Part shown: positions 1 through 11,884 of the stretch, piece by piece
Layout of the letters: each line of letters begins with the position of its first letter
Numbering within the stretch: the first letter of the stretch is position 1
NCBI GenBank assembly: GCA_029204225.1
Contig: CM055111.1
Location: 19,013,015-19,077,014 of the forward strand
Source of the DNA: Diphasiastrum complanatum
Taxonomy: Eukaryota; Streptophyta; Lycopodiopsida; Lycopodiales; Lycopodiaceae
DNA length: 64,000 nucleotides
Reading direction: 5' to 3'
Notes under the pieces: generated by a model
What the model was told of the DNA's origin: nothing
Database searches by the model: none
The model's input: the letters and a program-made list of their open reading frames with translations, nothing else
Position numbers and translations under genes: made by a program

Positions 1-532
1 AGAAAGATAAACTCCAAGAAATGCCCACAGACTCTATTGACAGGCAAAATACAAAGAATAAGATGTAAACAAGATAAGAAAGACGAAAGAATCCAGTAGA
101 CACGAAATCTATCTACAGTTGATATATCCATTGTGTGCACTATCTTGGTGCTATCTTGCAATCTTGTGTGTAGAGTGCTCATATTTTGTTATATTCGGAT
201 CCACACTTATGAAATACAATAATTTACTATTTCTGTACAGAAAGCAACACGGCTCCATTGGATGCTACAAGATTCTATATCAACTTTTAGGCAATTGCAT
301 GTACAATTTGAAATATTCATTTTTTTTGTGATTTTGTCAAAACCCTAATTTTGATTGGATATTTTGTGAGGTTGCTGGACTTCAATAGAGTGTGTTTCCT
401 AGTGATAAGTGCCAGAAGAGAATTGAGAGGTTCCATATCTTTGTGATTTCTTTTTGGAAACATTTGTTGTATTTCAAAAGAGTGCTTTGTGCATTGGAAC
501 AGGTTGGAAGATAAAGATCAAGTCATTGTAAC

Positions 533-820
533 ATGGCTACAATGAGTGGATTCATGTTGGAAGGCAATGACAAGCTTACCTCAAGCAACTACTCTACATC
601 GAAGGTGAGGATGGAATCACTTCCTGAAATGCATGAGTTGATGGATATTGTTGTAGGGTTGGAGGAGAGACCCTTGGTTCAACAAGATCAAGTGAAGTAT
701 GACAAGAGAGCTAAGAAAGCTCTACGCATGATCAAGATGAATGTTACCAATGAGCTACTCAAGGAGATTGGTAAGAGCAATTCATTTCGAGAGGCTTGGG
801 AAGCTTTGAAGAAGCTTTAG
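533..820 (+). pseudogene. Ty1/copia gag N-terminal fragment
   Basis: An ATG-initiated 95-residue frame has the order expected of a copia-type gag N-terminus: a KLTSSNYSTSK segment (family pattern K-L-x-G-x-N-Y-x-x-W-K), a V-V-G-x-E-E-R-P segment and a terminal REAWEALKKL. The tryptophan after NY is replaced by serine. It stops at the point where gag should run on for more than 100 residues, and no protease or polymerase follows, so it is a truncated relic. The preceding 200 bp resemble the untranslated leader of such elements, but I found no clear LTR edge or primer site. Assignment to copia is by family pattern; that it is non-functional is inference from length. Confidence 0.7.
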
Positions 821-893
821 GTGCATCCATACACATACACAAAAGTGTACATAAGTTTAAATATATATATAGACTAGTAAATAGTGCACGTCG

Positions 894-970
894 TTGACGG
901 GCAATGGACGACCGATGGTCGTTGATGGGTGGCCGATGGTCGTGACGAGTGGCCGATGTATGTGTGTGTA
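894..970. repeat. Short imperfect repeats of a CCGATGGTCGT motif
   Basis: Three to four imperfect copies of a GACCGATGGTCGTTGA-like unit occur in under 80 bp just left of a long (GT)n run. Nothing suggests coding function. Confidence 0.5.
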
Positions 971-1055
971 TGTACATGAGTGCATGTGTTATCTGTGTAT
1001 ATGGATTTGTGTGTATGATTTGTGCTTGATGGTGTATGTGATTTATGTGGTCAAT

Positions 1056-1056
<1 letters not shown>

Positions 1057-1137
<81 letters not shown>
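1057..1137. repeat. (GT)40 microsatellite
   Basis: Perfect dinucleotide run of about 81 bp, continuing into imperfect GT-rich sequence to about 1230. Open frames across it encode only Cys-Val or Thr-His repeats and are artefacts. Confidence 0.98.
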
Positions 1138-1140
<3 letters not shown>

Positions 1141-1230
1141 TGTGCGTGTGTGTATGCATGTGTGATTTATGTGGCCGATGGTGTGTGCATATGTGTATTG
1201 TGTGCATGTGCATTTCTTTGTGTATACTGA

Positions 1231-2307
1231 ACTGCTTGGAGCCCGATTTGTTGATGCGGGCTCATCTCGACGTGCAGCACTGGATGGAACAGATGACATG
1301 CATGACAAAGCCCGTTGCAATACTGAACCACTTCTTGAAAATGCCAAAAGTTAAACGACCGACTTTATCAGCACACCAAGCAGGTTGTTGCAAGTATGGA
1401 TAAAGTTAGATACCAGTGATGAAAAAAGGGATTGAAGTCTCTCGGAGATACTAATCTCAGTGATTCAAGATGCCCAGTTCTTGGTGAGCCTTAAAATAGT
1501 GTGCAATGGAAAAATGAACATCATTCATTCGACCTTCTATCATATGAATGCATTTTATAGCTCTCAAAGATGACAATACTTGAGGTGATGTAACAGTTCG
1601 ACCAAGGTTACCAAAAGCAAAAAACTTGTCTTTCAAATGAGAAACGGGGTTGGATCAAAACCAAAACATCGCATGTGTTAGGATTTCAGAGGTAGATTGT
1701 CACATCCATTCCTGAAAAGGTGCTATAGGAGCAAGAGGAAAGGATGGGACATATTGATCAAGCAAACTTGTACATCAAGAGAATAAAAAACTACAGAGTT
1801 GGGAAAGAAAAAGGAAGAATCCTAGAGGTAAGAACAAAGGAAAACTTCGTGTCAAATTTTCATTTCGATTTGAATAGATAAAAATATGTCTAGTTTTAGA
1901 TATTCAACTTCTGCTATTTCCCACAGTCGTTGCAAGGATGAGATTAGCAAATATGTTCTTCAATAGAGCATGGATGCTAGACGGAGAAAAGAACTTTGGG
2001 TAAAACTTTTTGTTCATGATCTATGGGTAAAATCTTGGTAATTCAAAATAAATACGAAAGCCATATAATAAATCTTAGTGCGGTTTTGCTTATCGATGAT
2101 GTTTTTTAAGGTGGATTGATAGGAGAAGGGGAGAACATATGGGGTGGGCAGAGTGCGGGTGTGCTCCCTAATGGTTAAAAGTTGTTTGGGCAAGAGGCCG
2201 ATGGTTTAAGTGCTCGGGGGAGATGGGTGGGTGGATTTTGCCATGTGACAAAAAAGGGCGAGGGAGTGTTAAAAAAAAAAATATGCTCCTGCCCTTAAAA
2301 GCCTTAG
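1231..2307. other. Stretch without recognisable genes
   Basis: I see no plausible coding region, RNA gene or element terminus here. Composition is mixed, with short purine-rich segments. Confidence 0.5.
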
Positions 2308-2337
2308 TTTTTTTTTTTTTTTTGGGGGGGGGGGGGG
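2308..2337. repeat. Homopolymer pair T16-G14
   Basis: A run of about 16 T followed directly by about 14 G. Such a junction is prone to polymerase slippage, so its exact length in any assembly is doubtful. Confidence 0.9.
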
Positions 2338-2692
2338 ATTTCTTTCTTGACGGGGACTTTTTTTTGTCTCCTTTTTAAAAAAAGAAGTACTTAATTTATG
2401 GGGAGCCAAAAAGCCCCTTCACTTTTTTTTGTTTTATGGAGAGTGGGGGTTCACAATTTTAAGTGGATTTACATTCATATTTTTTTATGAGAGGTTTACA
2501 TTTAAGTGTGTGTGTGTGTGCGCACGCGCGTGCGTGCATGGGGGGGGGAGTAAATATTGGTATATTTACTTTTAATGGAATGGAGGCACCCCCTTGTTTA
2601 TATATCTATGCACACACACACATTTTAACCTTCTTCATTTTTTTTAGGGGCATGGAGAGACCTCCCTCCCTTTATGGGTGGTTGGTCGGCCT

Positions 2693-2694
<2 letters not shown>

Positions 2695-2785
<91 letters not shown>
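2695..2785. repeat. (GA)45 microsatellite
   Basis: Perfect GA run of about 90 bp. Frames through it give Arg-Glu repeats and are not genes. Confidence 0.98.
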
Positions 2786-2788
<3 letters not shown>

Positions 2789-2870
2789 GGGGCCTGTGGG
2801 AAAGAGAGAAGGAGAAAAAAGGACTCTAGACTCTATACTTCATACAATATATCTCATGTACAAGAGGTTT

Positions 2871-3090
2871 TTGGGTGTGTGTGTGTGTGCGCGCGCGCAC
2901 GTGCACGCACACACACACACGCATTCGTTGTGTCGGGGGTCACACACACACAACGAACACGCGCACACGCACACACACACACACACACACATAGGCATGC
3001 GCGCGTGCACACACAATCACTCACTCACTCACTCACTCACACGTGCATGTGTGTGTGCGTGTGTGTGTGTGCATGCACGTGTGTTCCAAA
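2871..3090. repeat. Alternating purine-pyrimidine tract (GT/GC/CA)
   Basis: Successive blocks of (GT)n, (GC)n, (CA)n, (CACT)n and (GT)n make most of about 220 bp alternate between purine and pyrimidine, with self-complementary pairs such as GTGTGTGCGCGCGCGCAC. This is the sequence class that can adopt left-handed DNA. No gene. Confidence 0.85.
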
Positions 3091-3975
3091 TCCCCCCTCC
3101 CCCCCTATTTTTCTCTTTTTATTGTCTCTTTTACTCCCCTCACCCCATCTCTCTCCTTTTTTTTTAATTGTGCATTTTTTGGCCCATGGATAAAAGCTTG
3201 TGGGTAAAGATTTAGGAGTTAAAGCTAGTGAGTTTGGGCTTGTGGTTAAACATTCCTGAAAATGGTGGGCCAAGATAGCAATTTGAAGGATTGAAAAAAA
3301 AAAAAAAAAACCCTAGTTTAAGGTAGTCAAGAGAATTTTTATGTTCATGATTTATGGGTAAAACTTTGATAATTTAAAATAAATAAGAAAGCCAAGTAAT
3401 AAAGATTATTGGCTAAAGTTTAAAACAAATTAAAGTGTGTGAATAAAATAAAACCTTAACTTCAAACTTTAAGTATTTGATTTTAGTAAGTGGGAGGGAG
3501 GGGGTTCACACAAACAAGACTATAGGAAATCCTACACAATGTAGAGACCAATCTCCTCCTCCAATATCTTCACCAAAATTCAATCATTAAAATATTTAAG
3601 TGTTTAGCTATTTATAGCTATAGCAGGACAAATTTGAAAGGGTCTAGAAGCAGGGTTAGGCCCTACATATCTACCATCCATCAAATCAATGGTCTAAATT
3701 GACTAGACCACATAGTCTTATAAAATATGCACACAAAATAATGTCATTTGGACCAACTTGGCCCCTTATTTTCACACGTCTGGCCTCCACTTTGACCCTT
3801 GGTTGAAATTCTCATACTTAGGCCTTAAGCTGATATTTGTCAATTTGAACTATCTTTTCACAATAGCTATATACAAGGAGAAAGAGCTTTTTCTTCATGA
3901 TCTACAATAAAAAAACATCATCTTATTATTCAAAGTGGTTTACATAATTAATGTCATCTCATGTGGAAAAAAATC

Positions 3976-4006
<31 letters not shown>

Positions 4007-4449
4007 CCCCCACACTCAAATTTTCTTGATCTAACTCGCCTGTGGATCGATTTGAGCACGATCTGAGGCGGAGCAGGGTCGCCCTACTGATTCCAAGTCT
4101 GTAGAGTGTTCACTCAAGAAATTCCGTGGAGAAACGGTGATTTTAGCTCAACTTGACAAAGTGGCTTTTTTCACCTTTTTACCGCAAATCTGCTAGGTTA
4201 ACTGTCTGGAGACAAATCTCTGACATAAACCTCATAATCTCTCCATGGCTGGTTGACAATGTGATTAGCTTCCTTCCTGTCCTTACGGCATCCAAAACGG
4301 TGCACAAACAAATCACTAGTTATGTATAAAAACCGTAACCCCAAACCCGGTTTCAATTTTCAGCTGGCTTCAAAATTGTCAATTTTTCACCAAATTTTTC
4401 CCTGCCTGATGGTATGCATAGGCTAATAATCCCTCTGTTGAGCTTAGCA
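3091..4449. other. Non-coding stretch with short simple repeats
   Basis: Contains a pyrimidine tract, an A18 run near 3295 and a (TC)n run near 3976-4006. I see no gene; the last 70 bp grade into the repeat family at 4450-4869. Confidence 0.5.
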
Positions 4450-4869
4450 AGCCTCTATAAACTAGAAACCGTGCACCAGTGCTTCTCTTTCCGTCTTCAA
4501 CCCGCCGTAAACCCCGAACTCTCAGAAGACAGTTCTCCCGAAGCTCTCTTCAACGGCGATGTTGTACTGTGTACACTCCCTGTACGGCTCTGATACCAAC
4601 TTAGAATTTGCTTTGCAAAGGAACACAAATCATGCTACACAGTAACACAGACAGAAAACACTCTCCACAGCAAGCTCACATAGCAACTGTATTTTTCAAA
4701 ATAAAATTACATTGTACATATAGTTGTTCACTCAAGCAACCCATGCAGACCCAGGTTGTCGTTGGCGGGACGCGTGTCCCGTCGACTTGCCTCGTGGCGA
4801 GACCAACTGATCCTTATCCACTGATAGGACCCACAGTACAGTAACACAGTGATTCTACTTTAATTCTAA
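4450..4869 (-). mobile_element. Small LTR retroelement end: LTR, primer site and leader
   Basis: On the minus strand the order is LTR (4869 to 4601), primer-binding site (4600 to about 4587, matching the plant initiator-Met pattern TGGTATCAGAGC) and non-coding leader. The proposed 269-bp LTR ends in an exact 8-bp inverted repeat, TTAGAATT and AATTCTAA, rather than TG/CA. A second copy lies at 43919-44250; it shares both the leader segment and the LTR but has lost about 75 bp including the primer site. Similarity stops at 4869 in one and 44250 in the other, which supports that as the outer LTR edge. No protein domain accompanies either copy, so this may be a TRIM-like or deleted element. Confidence 0.6.
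4587..4600 (-). promoter_or_regulatory. Retroelement primer-binding site, tRNA-iMet type
   Basis: The plus strand reads CTCTGATACCAAC, the complement of the TGGTATCAGAG primer site used by most plant copia elements. It lies directly beside the proposed LTR edge at 4601. Confidence 0.75.
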
Positions 4870-5581
4870 CTCATTTATGTTCTTGCTCTTACTTGAAAAG
4901 GCATAGGTAAGCTCCACAAAAGGCATACAGACACATCATCAAACAAGGGGGAGAAATAGGAAGAAGTGTCTACATGTCAATAGTGGAAAATAGGAAGAAA
5001 TGTTTACATGTAAATAGTAAAAGTTTTATGGACTTCGTAAGTTGGATGAAGTCCTCTGCCTACATATCCCCCTCTACTTAGTTATGTAAGAGAAAGGGCT
5101 AGGCATAGGGTGTGGTCAAGGGTGCAAAACCACCCAAACAACTCCCAAAAGTTTGGGCATTCTCCCCCATGTTACCCTTAAGGGTCCCACCCTCCCATTT
5201 TTTGTTTTCCCATTTATGGTCTTGCTCTTGCTAGGAAAGGGTCTAAGCAATCTCCAGGAAGGGCACATATGGACAACAAAAGTGGAATATACAAAGAAAC
5301 ATGGACAGGTGAATATTAATACTTTTATTGATTTGTCAAGGTGTCTATGTAATAATGCTTACCTATGTCCTTCCTCACATCACTATGATGATTGCTACTA
5401 TAAATGTGCAAATAAAGAAATGGTAAGTTCCATGATCATATATCTTAAGAGGTTAATCAAACATATTGAATTATTCAGGACTAATATTGTTGCTAGATGC
5501 ACTCATCCGATTGTCGTGTTTGTGGAAGACTGCATCATCTCCTGCAATTAGCGATGCGGGATTGATTCCCCGATAGAGTTT
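4870..5581. other. Stretch without recognisable genes
   Basis: A 132-codon open frame (5153-5551) begins at a TTG and shows no recognisable motif, so I do not call it a gene. Nothing else is supportable. Confidence 0.4.
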
Positions 5582-5749
5582 AAATATCGATCCTGATGGG
5601 TTTGAGTTTTCATGAGCTGGGTCTGATTGGGCTGCTGTTGATCAATCAATCAGCCACTAAATTGCAAATATTGATCCTGATGAGTTTGAGTTTTCACGAG
5701 CTGGGTCTGACTGGGCTGCTGTTGATCAATCAATCAGTCACTGAATTGC
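5582..5749. repeat. Tandem duplication, 84-bp unit x 2
   Basis: Two head-to-tail units, starting at 5582 and 5666, differ at only a few positions; the first bases of a third follow at 5750. The array lies about 360 bp upstream of the P450 start codon, in its distal promoter region. Confidence 0.9.
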
Positions 5750-5952
5750 AAATATGCATAGCTCCATCAATTTGTCAAGCGTAGTGTGTTAATTCGACTC
5801 CTAATGCTTGATTCTGTATAGCTCGCTTTTGATCATTCGGCTTTCAGACTGTTTTCGAATTTCAATCACCAAATTTATATTCTGGCGTGGGTTAGCTCAA
5901 TCTGTAAGCGTCAAGGAGAATTATCAGCGAAAGTGGAGAGATAATATAGTGC

Positions 5953-5968
5953 TATAATATATATATAG
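5953..5968 (+). promoter_or_regulatory. Candidate TATA box of the P450 gene
   Basis: An AT-only run containing TATAATATATATATAG lies about 150 bp before the P450 start codon. That would place transcription start near 5990-6000 with a 5' leader of about 115 nt. Position and composition are seen; the role is inferred. Confidence 0.5.
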
Positions 5969-6110
5969 CCTCTATCTAGTACCCTTCTGAGATATTGTGG
6001 TAATTCACCGAGGCAGCTTGGATCAGCGTGGTCCATATTGCTCGTAACATAGATATTAGCCACATTCTTGTGAAACTGTTGGGCTAGCTAGACTAGCATC
6101 TGAAATTCGG

Positions 6111-7291
6111 ATGGCCCTTACGAACGACGTAACAGCATTGGACGGCCAAAACTCCTCCATGTTTTCAGTAATTAGCGTCCTGCAGATATTTCTGTTGCTC
6201 CTTATACCCTATCTGATTGTATATCGATGGACACAACGAAATAAGCCTGGGCCAAAGGAATGGCCTCTGCTCGGATCCGCTATTGAGATGACGACAAACT
6301 TTGAGAGATTCCAAGACTGGCTACTCATTTACTTTGCGCACGCTAAGACTTTCACTGCCAGATTGCCTACCCATTATATTTCATACACGGTTGATCCTGT
6401 GGTTGTTGAGCACATTTTGAAGAATAATTTTACCAATTATCCCAAGGTATGTTTTCCAGCAATTCTTATCTGACTTACAGCTGGGACTAATTAATTTTCC
6501 ACCTCGTGTTTCGGAACTTATTTTTCTGATCAAATGAACACCTTCAATTTCAGAGTCTAGGATGAACGAAGTCTCAAGTAGCTACGTAAAACTGACCTTT
6601 TCGATGGATGGCTTACAACCCACCAGGGCAAGAACTTCCACGAGATTATGGAAGTGGTATTAGGGGACGGTATATTCAATACAGATGGAGAAAGTTGGAA
6701 GAGACAACGAAAAACTGCCAGCTTTGAATTTTCATCAAAAGTCCTTCGAGAATTCAGCGCAGTTGTATTCAGAGACTATGCTTTGAAACTAGCTCGCATT
6801 GTGTCCCATGCTGCTTATTCTAAGGAAGCTATTGAAATGCAGGTGATTACGGCTGCTGTAAGCAGCAAATTAGGATTCATTAGTAAGTTGCCTTTACTTG
6901 TTGGGAGGATGACTCACCGATCACCTAACTTGATATTCTTTCCGAATTGTTTTGCAGGAAATGTATATGAGGCTAACATTAGATTCTATCTGCAAAGTAG
7001 GCTTTGGAACAGAGCTTCAGATTTTATCTCCTTCCCTCCCAGATAATCCCTTTGCAAACGCTTTTGACCATGCCAACGCTACAATCATGTTGCGTTTTGT
7101 TGATCCCTTTTGGAAAGCAAAGAAATTTCTCGGAATCGGTCGAGAGGCGTCCATAGAAAAGAGTTCAACTACTCTGGATAATTTCACGTACAAAATTATC
7201 AGGGCAAGGAGGGCTGAGATCAAGGTTGCGCGTGCAAGTGGAAAAGCAAATGTACGTACACACAATCACAGCAAGCGTGGGCCAGCCGCCA

Positions 7292-7341
<50 letters not shown>

Positions 7342-9880
7342 AGAGAGATCAGAGAGATCAGAGATACTATAAATCTATGTTTTGACATCTGACGAGCTAA
7401 AACGTGGAATTTGAATCCTCCTGTTAAAGCTTCATCCTGATACAGTATTTCGGTTAAAAAAAAATTGACAACATTGTTTTAATTAAAACTCTAGATTACA
7501 GCTATTATGAATTTTGACTGTCCCTTGCTTAATTCGCAATCCTACGGCTCTTCAAGATGGATGAAGATTCAAGAATTTGCTATTAGTGTCAGAGCAAATA
7601 TGCTTCATAAATATAGTAGTGATACAGTTTTCCTGATCCTTTCTCATGAGTGCAGATGAAACCGGACCTTTTGTCAAGATTCATGGAATTGAGCGAGGAT
7701 CCGGAGAATAACATGACCGACAAAACTCTTCGAGATATTGTCCTTAACTTTATAATCGCCGGACGTGACACCACGGCCGCCACGCTTTCTTGGTTTACAT
7801 ACATGATGGCAATTCACCCAGAGATAGCAGATAAAATTTACGAAGAATTGGTGGACCTTGAGAAGAGATCAATGTCCAAAGAATCAGCCAATTCAACGCT
7901 TACAAACCTTCTAGATTTAGACGAAGAAAGCTTCAACAAGCGCTTACAAGAGTTTGAAACTCATATAGATCATGAAGGACTTTTGAAGTTACCATATTTG
8001 CATGCAGCTCTGACAGAGACTCTGAGAGTGTATCCTGCAATACCTCTGGTGAGATTGCTGATACGTGTTCTATGCTGTGTTGCGAATAAATCAATCTAAT
8101 TTGAAGTGTCCACAGAACTTATAAGTCTAATTTCCTCACTTTAATGACACTCATTCTGATTTATAGTAGCAACCATCTTGTCTTTGAAATTTTGGCAAGC
8201 GGAGCATAAGCAGATGCTATTTGGCAGTTACAGTGTCTGTGGTTTCTTAGGTTTAATGTCTGCTTGCAAGGATCTTGGAATCACATGTCTGTAGATGTTT
8301 GTTTGCTCATCAGATATTGACATTTGACATAGAATGTGCTCAACTGAGATCAGTTCTACATATGTTGATCCCTTCATTTTTGCATTGATGTCAGTGTTTA
8401 AGTATTGGGTCTTGCAACCACTAACTATTGAGCATAAATGAACAGGATATAAAAGGAATAGCAGAGGATGATGTTGCTCCAGATGGAACAGTTCTGAAAA
8501 AAGGTGGGCTGATTGGGTACTCCCCTTATTGCATGGGACGCATGGAATTCATTTGGGGACCAGATGCCCGTGAGTATAAACCTGAGCGCTGGCTGAAGAA
8601 TGGGGTGTTCTACCCCGAATCTCCCTTCAAGTTCACTGCCTTTCAGGTACATTATCAAAGACATCATCACATGCATGCACTTGATCTTCATCTTAGATTT
8701 TACCATGATAACTATTGTTGTACATTATCAAAGAAATCACACATGCATGCACTTGATCTTCATCTTAGATTCTACCATGATAACTAATGTTGACAAGAAC
8801 ATTAGATTGTTTTGCATTTCCTTTTCTATACCTGAAATGTATAAGTAATGTTGTACATTATCAAAGAAATCACACATGCATGTGGATCTTCATCTTAGAT
8901 TCTACCATGATAACTAATGTTGACAAGACCATTAGATTGTTATTCATTTCCTTTTCTATACCTTAAATGTGTCACATCTCCACAACCCAATATCACCATG
9001 ATAGAAATGTTATCTTTTTTGACACAATCTTTCATGTGGAAAGTTGTGTAATGTGTCACATCACCAAAAAAAAAGTGAGATCAAAAGAAAAGATTGATTT
9101 CAAGTAGAAGTTACGAGGAAATGGCCTTGGAGTTGAACATTATCAGCCTCGCATCATGTGTGTTTTAAAAACCTAGTTTTTAGGGTATCCCTCCAATTTC
9201 CTCATTTTTTTAAAGTCGTCAGTTTTTGAAAATTCTTGCCTTCAAGATCAGTAATCTCAGTTTTTCCTTTTTTACAAAGGAAAGGGAGGCGCCTTCTAGC
9301 GCGAAATCTATGCGCCTTTACATACACCTTCCAGATGCCGGAAGGTGCATGTAGAAATAAATTACTTTTTTTACACACACCTTCCGTGCAGAAGGTGCAT
9401 GTAAACGTAAAAAAGACATTAATAAAAAAGTAAAAACAAGAATTACGACAAGGACGGACGCCTCCTTGGGCCCGGCAAAATGCCCTCAAAGGGCGACCCC
9501 CCCCTCCCTCCCTCTTACATCTCAGAGATTTCGCTAACAAACTAGTAAAAGTTTATATCAATAAATCACTTTGTTAACTCAGTCAACCTATGTAACTCGA
9601 GTTCTATAAGGATCTACGAGACGTTACAAATTTCCTCCATAGAAAAATGAGAAAGAAAAAGTTTCCTGTATTTGAAAAGAGTTGTCCTTTTTTTAAAGGT
9701 TAACTTCCTATAAGTTTTTCACTTGATGGATTTTTGGAGAAAGATGTTTGTTGCATTCTTATACTTTGTTGGCTGCCCGAACAATGCCCATCATCATCCC
9801 TTTATAATTTTCATATCCATTCTTCTAAATTTTTCTTATGTGAATCCATTTCCACAAGAAAAAGGTCCAAGGACTTTGGA

Positions 9881-9963
<83 letters not shown>

Positions 9964-10926
9964 GTGTGTGCGCGTGTGGGGGGGGTAATCCTCTAAGGCC
10001 TTCCGCCCTAGTGAGTTGCTTAACGAATTGGGCTAAGGGCCACATGTTCAGCGACCCTTGGCCCATTTATTGTGTGGGCGCAAGAAAATTCCCTTCTCCG
10101 ATGTCATGATATGAGGTTTGATTTTTTTTTTTTAATTTCAATATATTGAATTCGGAGATCTAGATTTAAGTAGATTGAGGAATTAAACACTCCAAAATCT
10201 CTTACACTTTTGTAATTAGTTCAAACTTAGGTTGTTAACATTTATGTTTTTTTCAATTCATGTATGGAAGATTGGTCCTTTGAGGACCTTTATGGCAGCT
10301 AGGGTCATTCATTGTTAAGGTCTCTAAGAAGGCCATTTCTTTATGTAAAGGATGAGTAGAATTTTACTTACTCTTACTCATCACAATTGTAACATGTGCA
10401 TGAGAAAAAATAGGGCATCATCCAATGCAATCATTTGATTCAATGCACTGGTTAAAACTTTATACACAATAAGAATAACTTTATGGGAAAGTGAATTTTT
10501 GGTTGGGAACTTGTATGTCTAACTAGACATATTTATAATAGGGAGACGACTTATCCAATGCAATGGATTTTCAATTTAGCTCAAAAAATTTGATTGAATC
10601 TAACATACATTTTGTTAGCCATATTGTGTAACTATGGTTGGATGTTGCTAATAAGTGATTGAAGTCATTTCATTTTTTGCTTAATAGACATGATAATGTA
10701 ATGTGATTTGCAAGTTGCTTGTGGATGTTGATGGTATGTGCAGGGAGGCCCACGCATATGTTTGGGCAAAGATAGTGCCTATTTGCAGATGAAGGTGACT
10801 GCTAGCCTACTTTTTCGCTTTTTCAAGTTCAACTTGGTGCCTGGTCACAAGGTCGTATATCGAACAATGACTGCCCTTGGTATGGCTCATGGTCTGAAGG
10901 TGACAATCACCAAACGTGTGCACTAG
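6111..10926 (+). CDS. CYP704: Cytochrome P450, CYP704 family (six exons, intact)
   Basis: Exons: 6111-6446, 6627-6842, 6958-7251, 7656-8048, 8446-8646, 10744-10926 (stop included). All five introns have GT/AG ends and phase 0. The product is 540 residues, close to the family's usual 510-530. Seen in order: N-terminal membrane anchor (about 17-38), the NKPGPK hinge (44-49), I-helix AGRDTTA (317-323), ExxR (E403, R406), PERW (459-462), and the heme loop ending F-Q-G-G-P-R-I-C-L-G with ligand Cys486, split by intron 5 after FQ. Phrases such as SPFKFTAFQ and GKDSAYLQMK are typical of CYP704. Characterised members are ER-bound fatty-acid omega-hydroxylases; CYP704B acts on long-chain fatty acids for sporopollenin. 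The subfamily cannot be fixed by eye. No stops, frameshifts or lost key residues are seen, so it is probably functional. Confidence 0.93.
7295..7338. repeat. (GA)n microsatellite in P450 intron 3
   Basis: A GA run of about 44 bp followed by four GATCAGA-type units, inside the intron between 7251 and 7656. Confidence 0.95.
8647..8960. repeat. Imperfect tandem repeats at the start of P450 intron 5
   Basis: Three related units begin with GTACATTATCAAAGA at 8647, 8720 and about 8851. Each includes ATGCATGCACTTGATCTTC or a variant and TACCATGATAACTA. The first unit starts exactly at the intron's GT donor. The units lie inside a 2.1-kb intron and are not coding. Confidence 0.85.
9883..9968. repeat. 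(GT)n microsatellite in P450 intron 5
   Basis: About 86 bp of GT run followed by mixed GT/GC and a G7 tract. It helps make intron 5 (8647-10743) the longest of the gene. Confidence 0.97.
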
Positions 10927-11884
10927 TTTGCAAAATTGAAGTGTCTTGTCAATCAATTGGAGAAAATGACCGATGTCCATTGTCAACTAAGTGTATTATT
11001 TTGTGTCTTTACATGTAGACTATTACTTAAACTATCTACTTGACTAATCAAAATTATAGGCAAATAAGACTTTGTGCATATCATGGAAGGTGAGAAAGCT
11101 TCATTAGTTCGATATTGTGTTTGGTATACGTCTAGAAGATTTTATAAGAGTGTTAATTGAGTAGATGTGAACTGAAACTATTTTTTTCCATAGTGATATG
11201 GAAGTAGTGACCTAAGTAGTAGCCAAGTGTTTGAAGTTTATCTAATGACTTCAAATGCAAACTTGTATTAAAGTATAAAGTGTAGTCACTAATAAAGACT
11301 AGTCCTTACAAGAGGGAAACTTTATGGAGCATAAATTTCAATACATCTTCTTCTATATCCGCATTTGTTTGTGTGCCACACCTTGGTCTACCATGTGAGA
11401 TACTTGAATATTTGTGACTTGTTGAGAATAGATAAAATTTATTGAATGCAATATTGGAAATTAAATTGAGTTTTTAGTTCACCAATCGGAGTATCAACAT
11501 ATGTTTGTTAGAACAAGTGAGCTACGAATAAGATTTCTATGTAAATAAAGGTCAAATATTCTTTGAGTTTGAAGTTTAGGAATGGTTTGTAAGATTGTTG
11601 CCTAGTTCCATTACTTTGTCATCAAAAGTGATTGGCTTCTTAAGAATACAATAAGCTCTAGGTAGATTCAATCAACAAACCATAGAAAATATGGGATAGC
11701 TATATAAACATGAACCAAACTCTGTACAAGATGGTTGTTTTTTAATACAGTGATAAGTTTCTAATTAATGAAGGATTGATCTTCCTAAAAGTGTAAGTCA
11801 AACAATTTTGTGGTTCTTTTTTAGAGTTTTTTTCTCTCTCTGTGAATCATTGGTGGGCAAAGATAGTCTCAACATATCTTTGCC
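10927..11884. other. P450 3' flank without further genes
   Basis: AT-rich. Several AATAAA-like hexamers could serve polyadenylation but none stands out. No coding region is supported before the retroelement relic at about 11885. Confidence 0.4.

Noticed and set aside
894-1403. Open frames of Cys-Val and Thr-His repeats across the (GT)n tract
   Set aside because: They exist only because a dinucleotide repeat has no stops; the same applies to frames over 2678-3193, 9723-10109, 54594-54974 and 56066-56375.
5153-5551. A 132-codon frame with several cysteines upstream of the P450
   Set aside because: Begins at a non-ATG codon, matches no family I know and has no neighbouring gene features.
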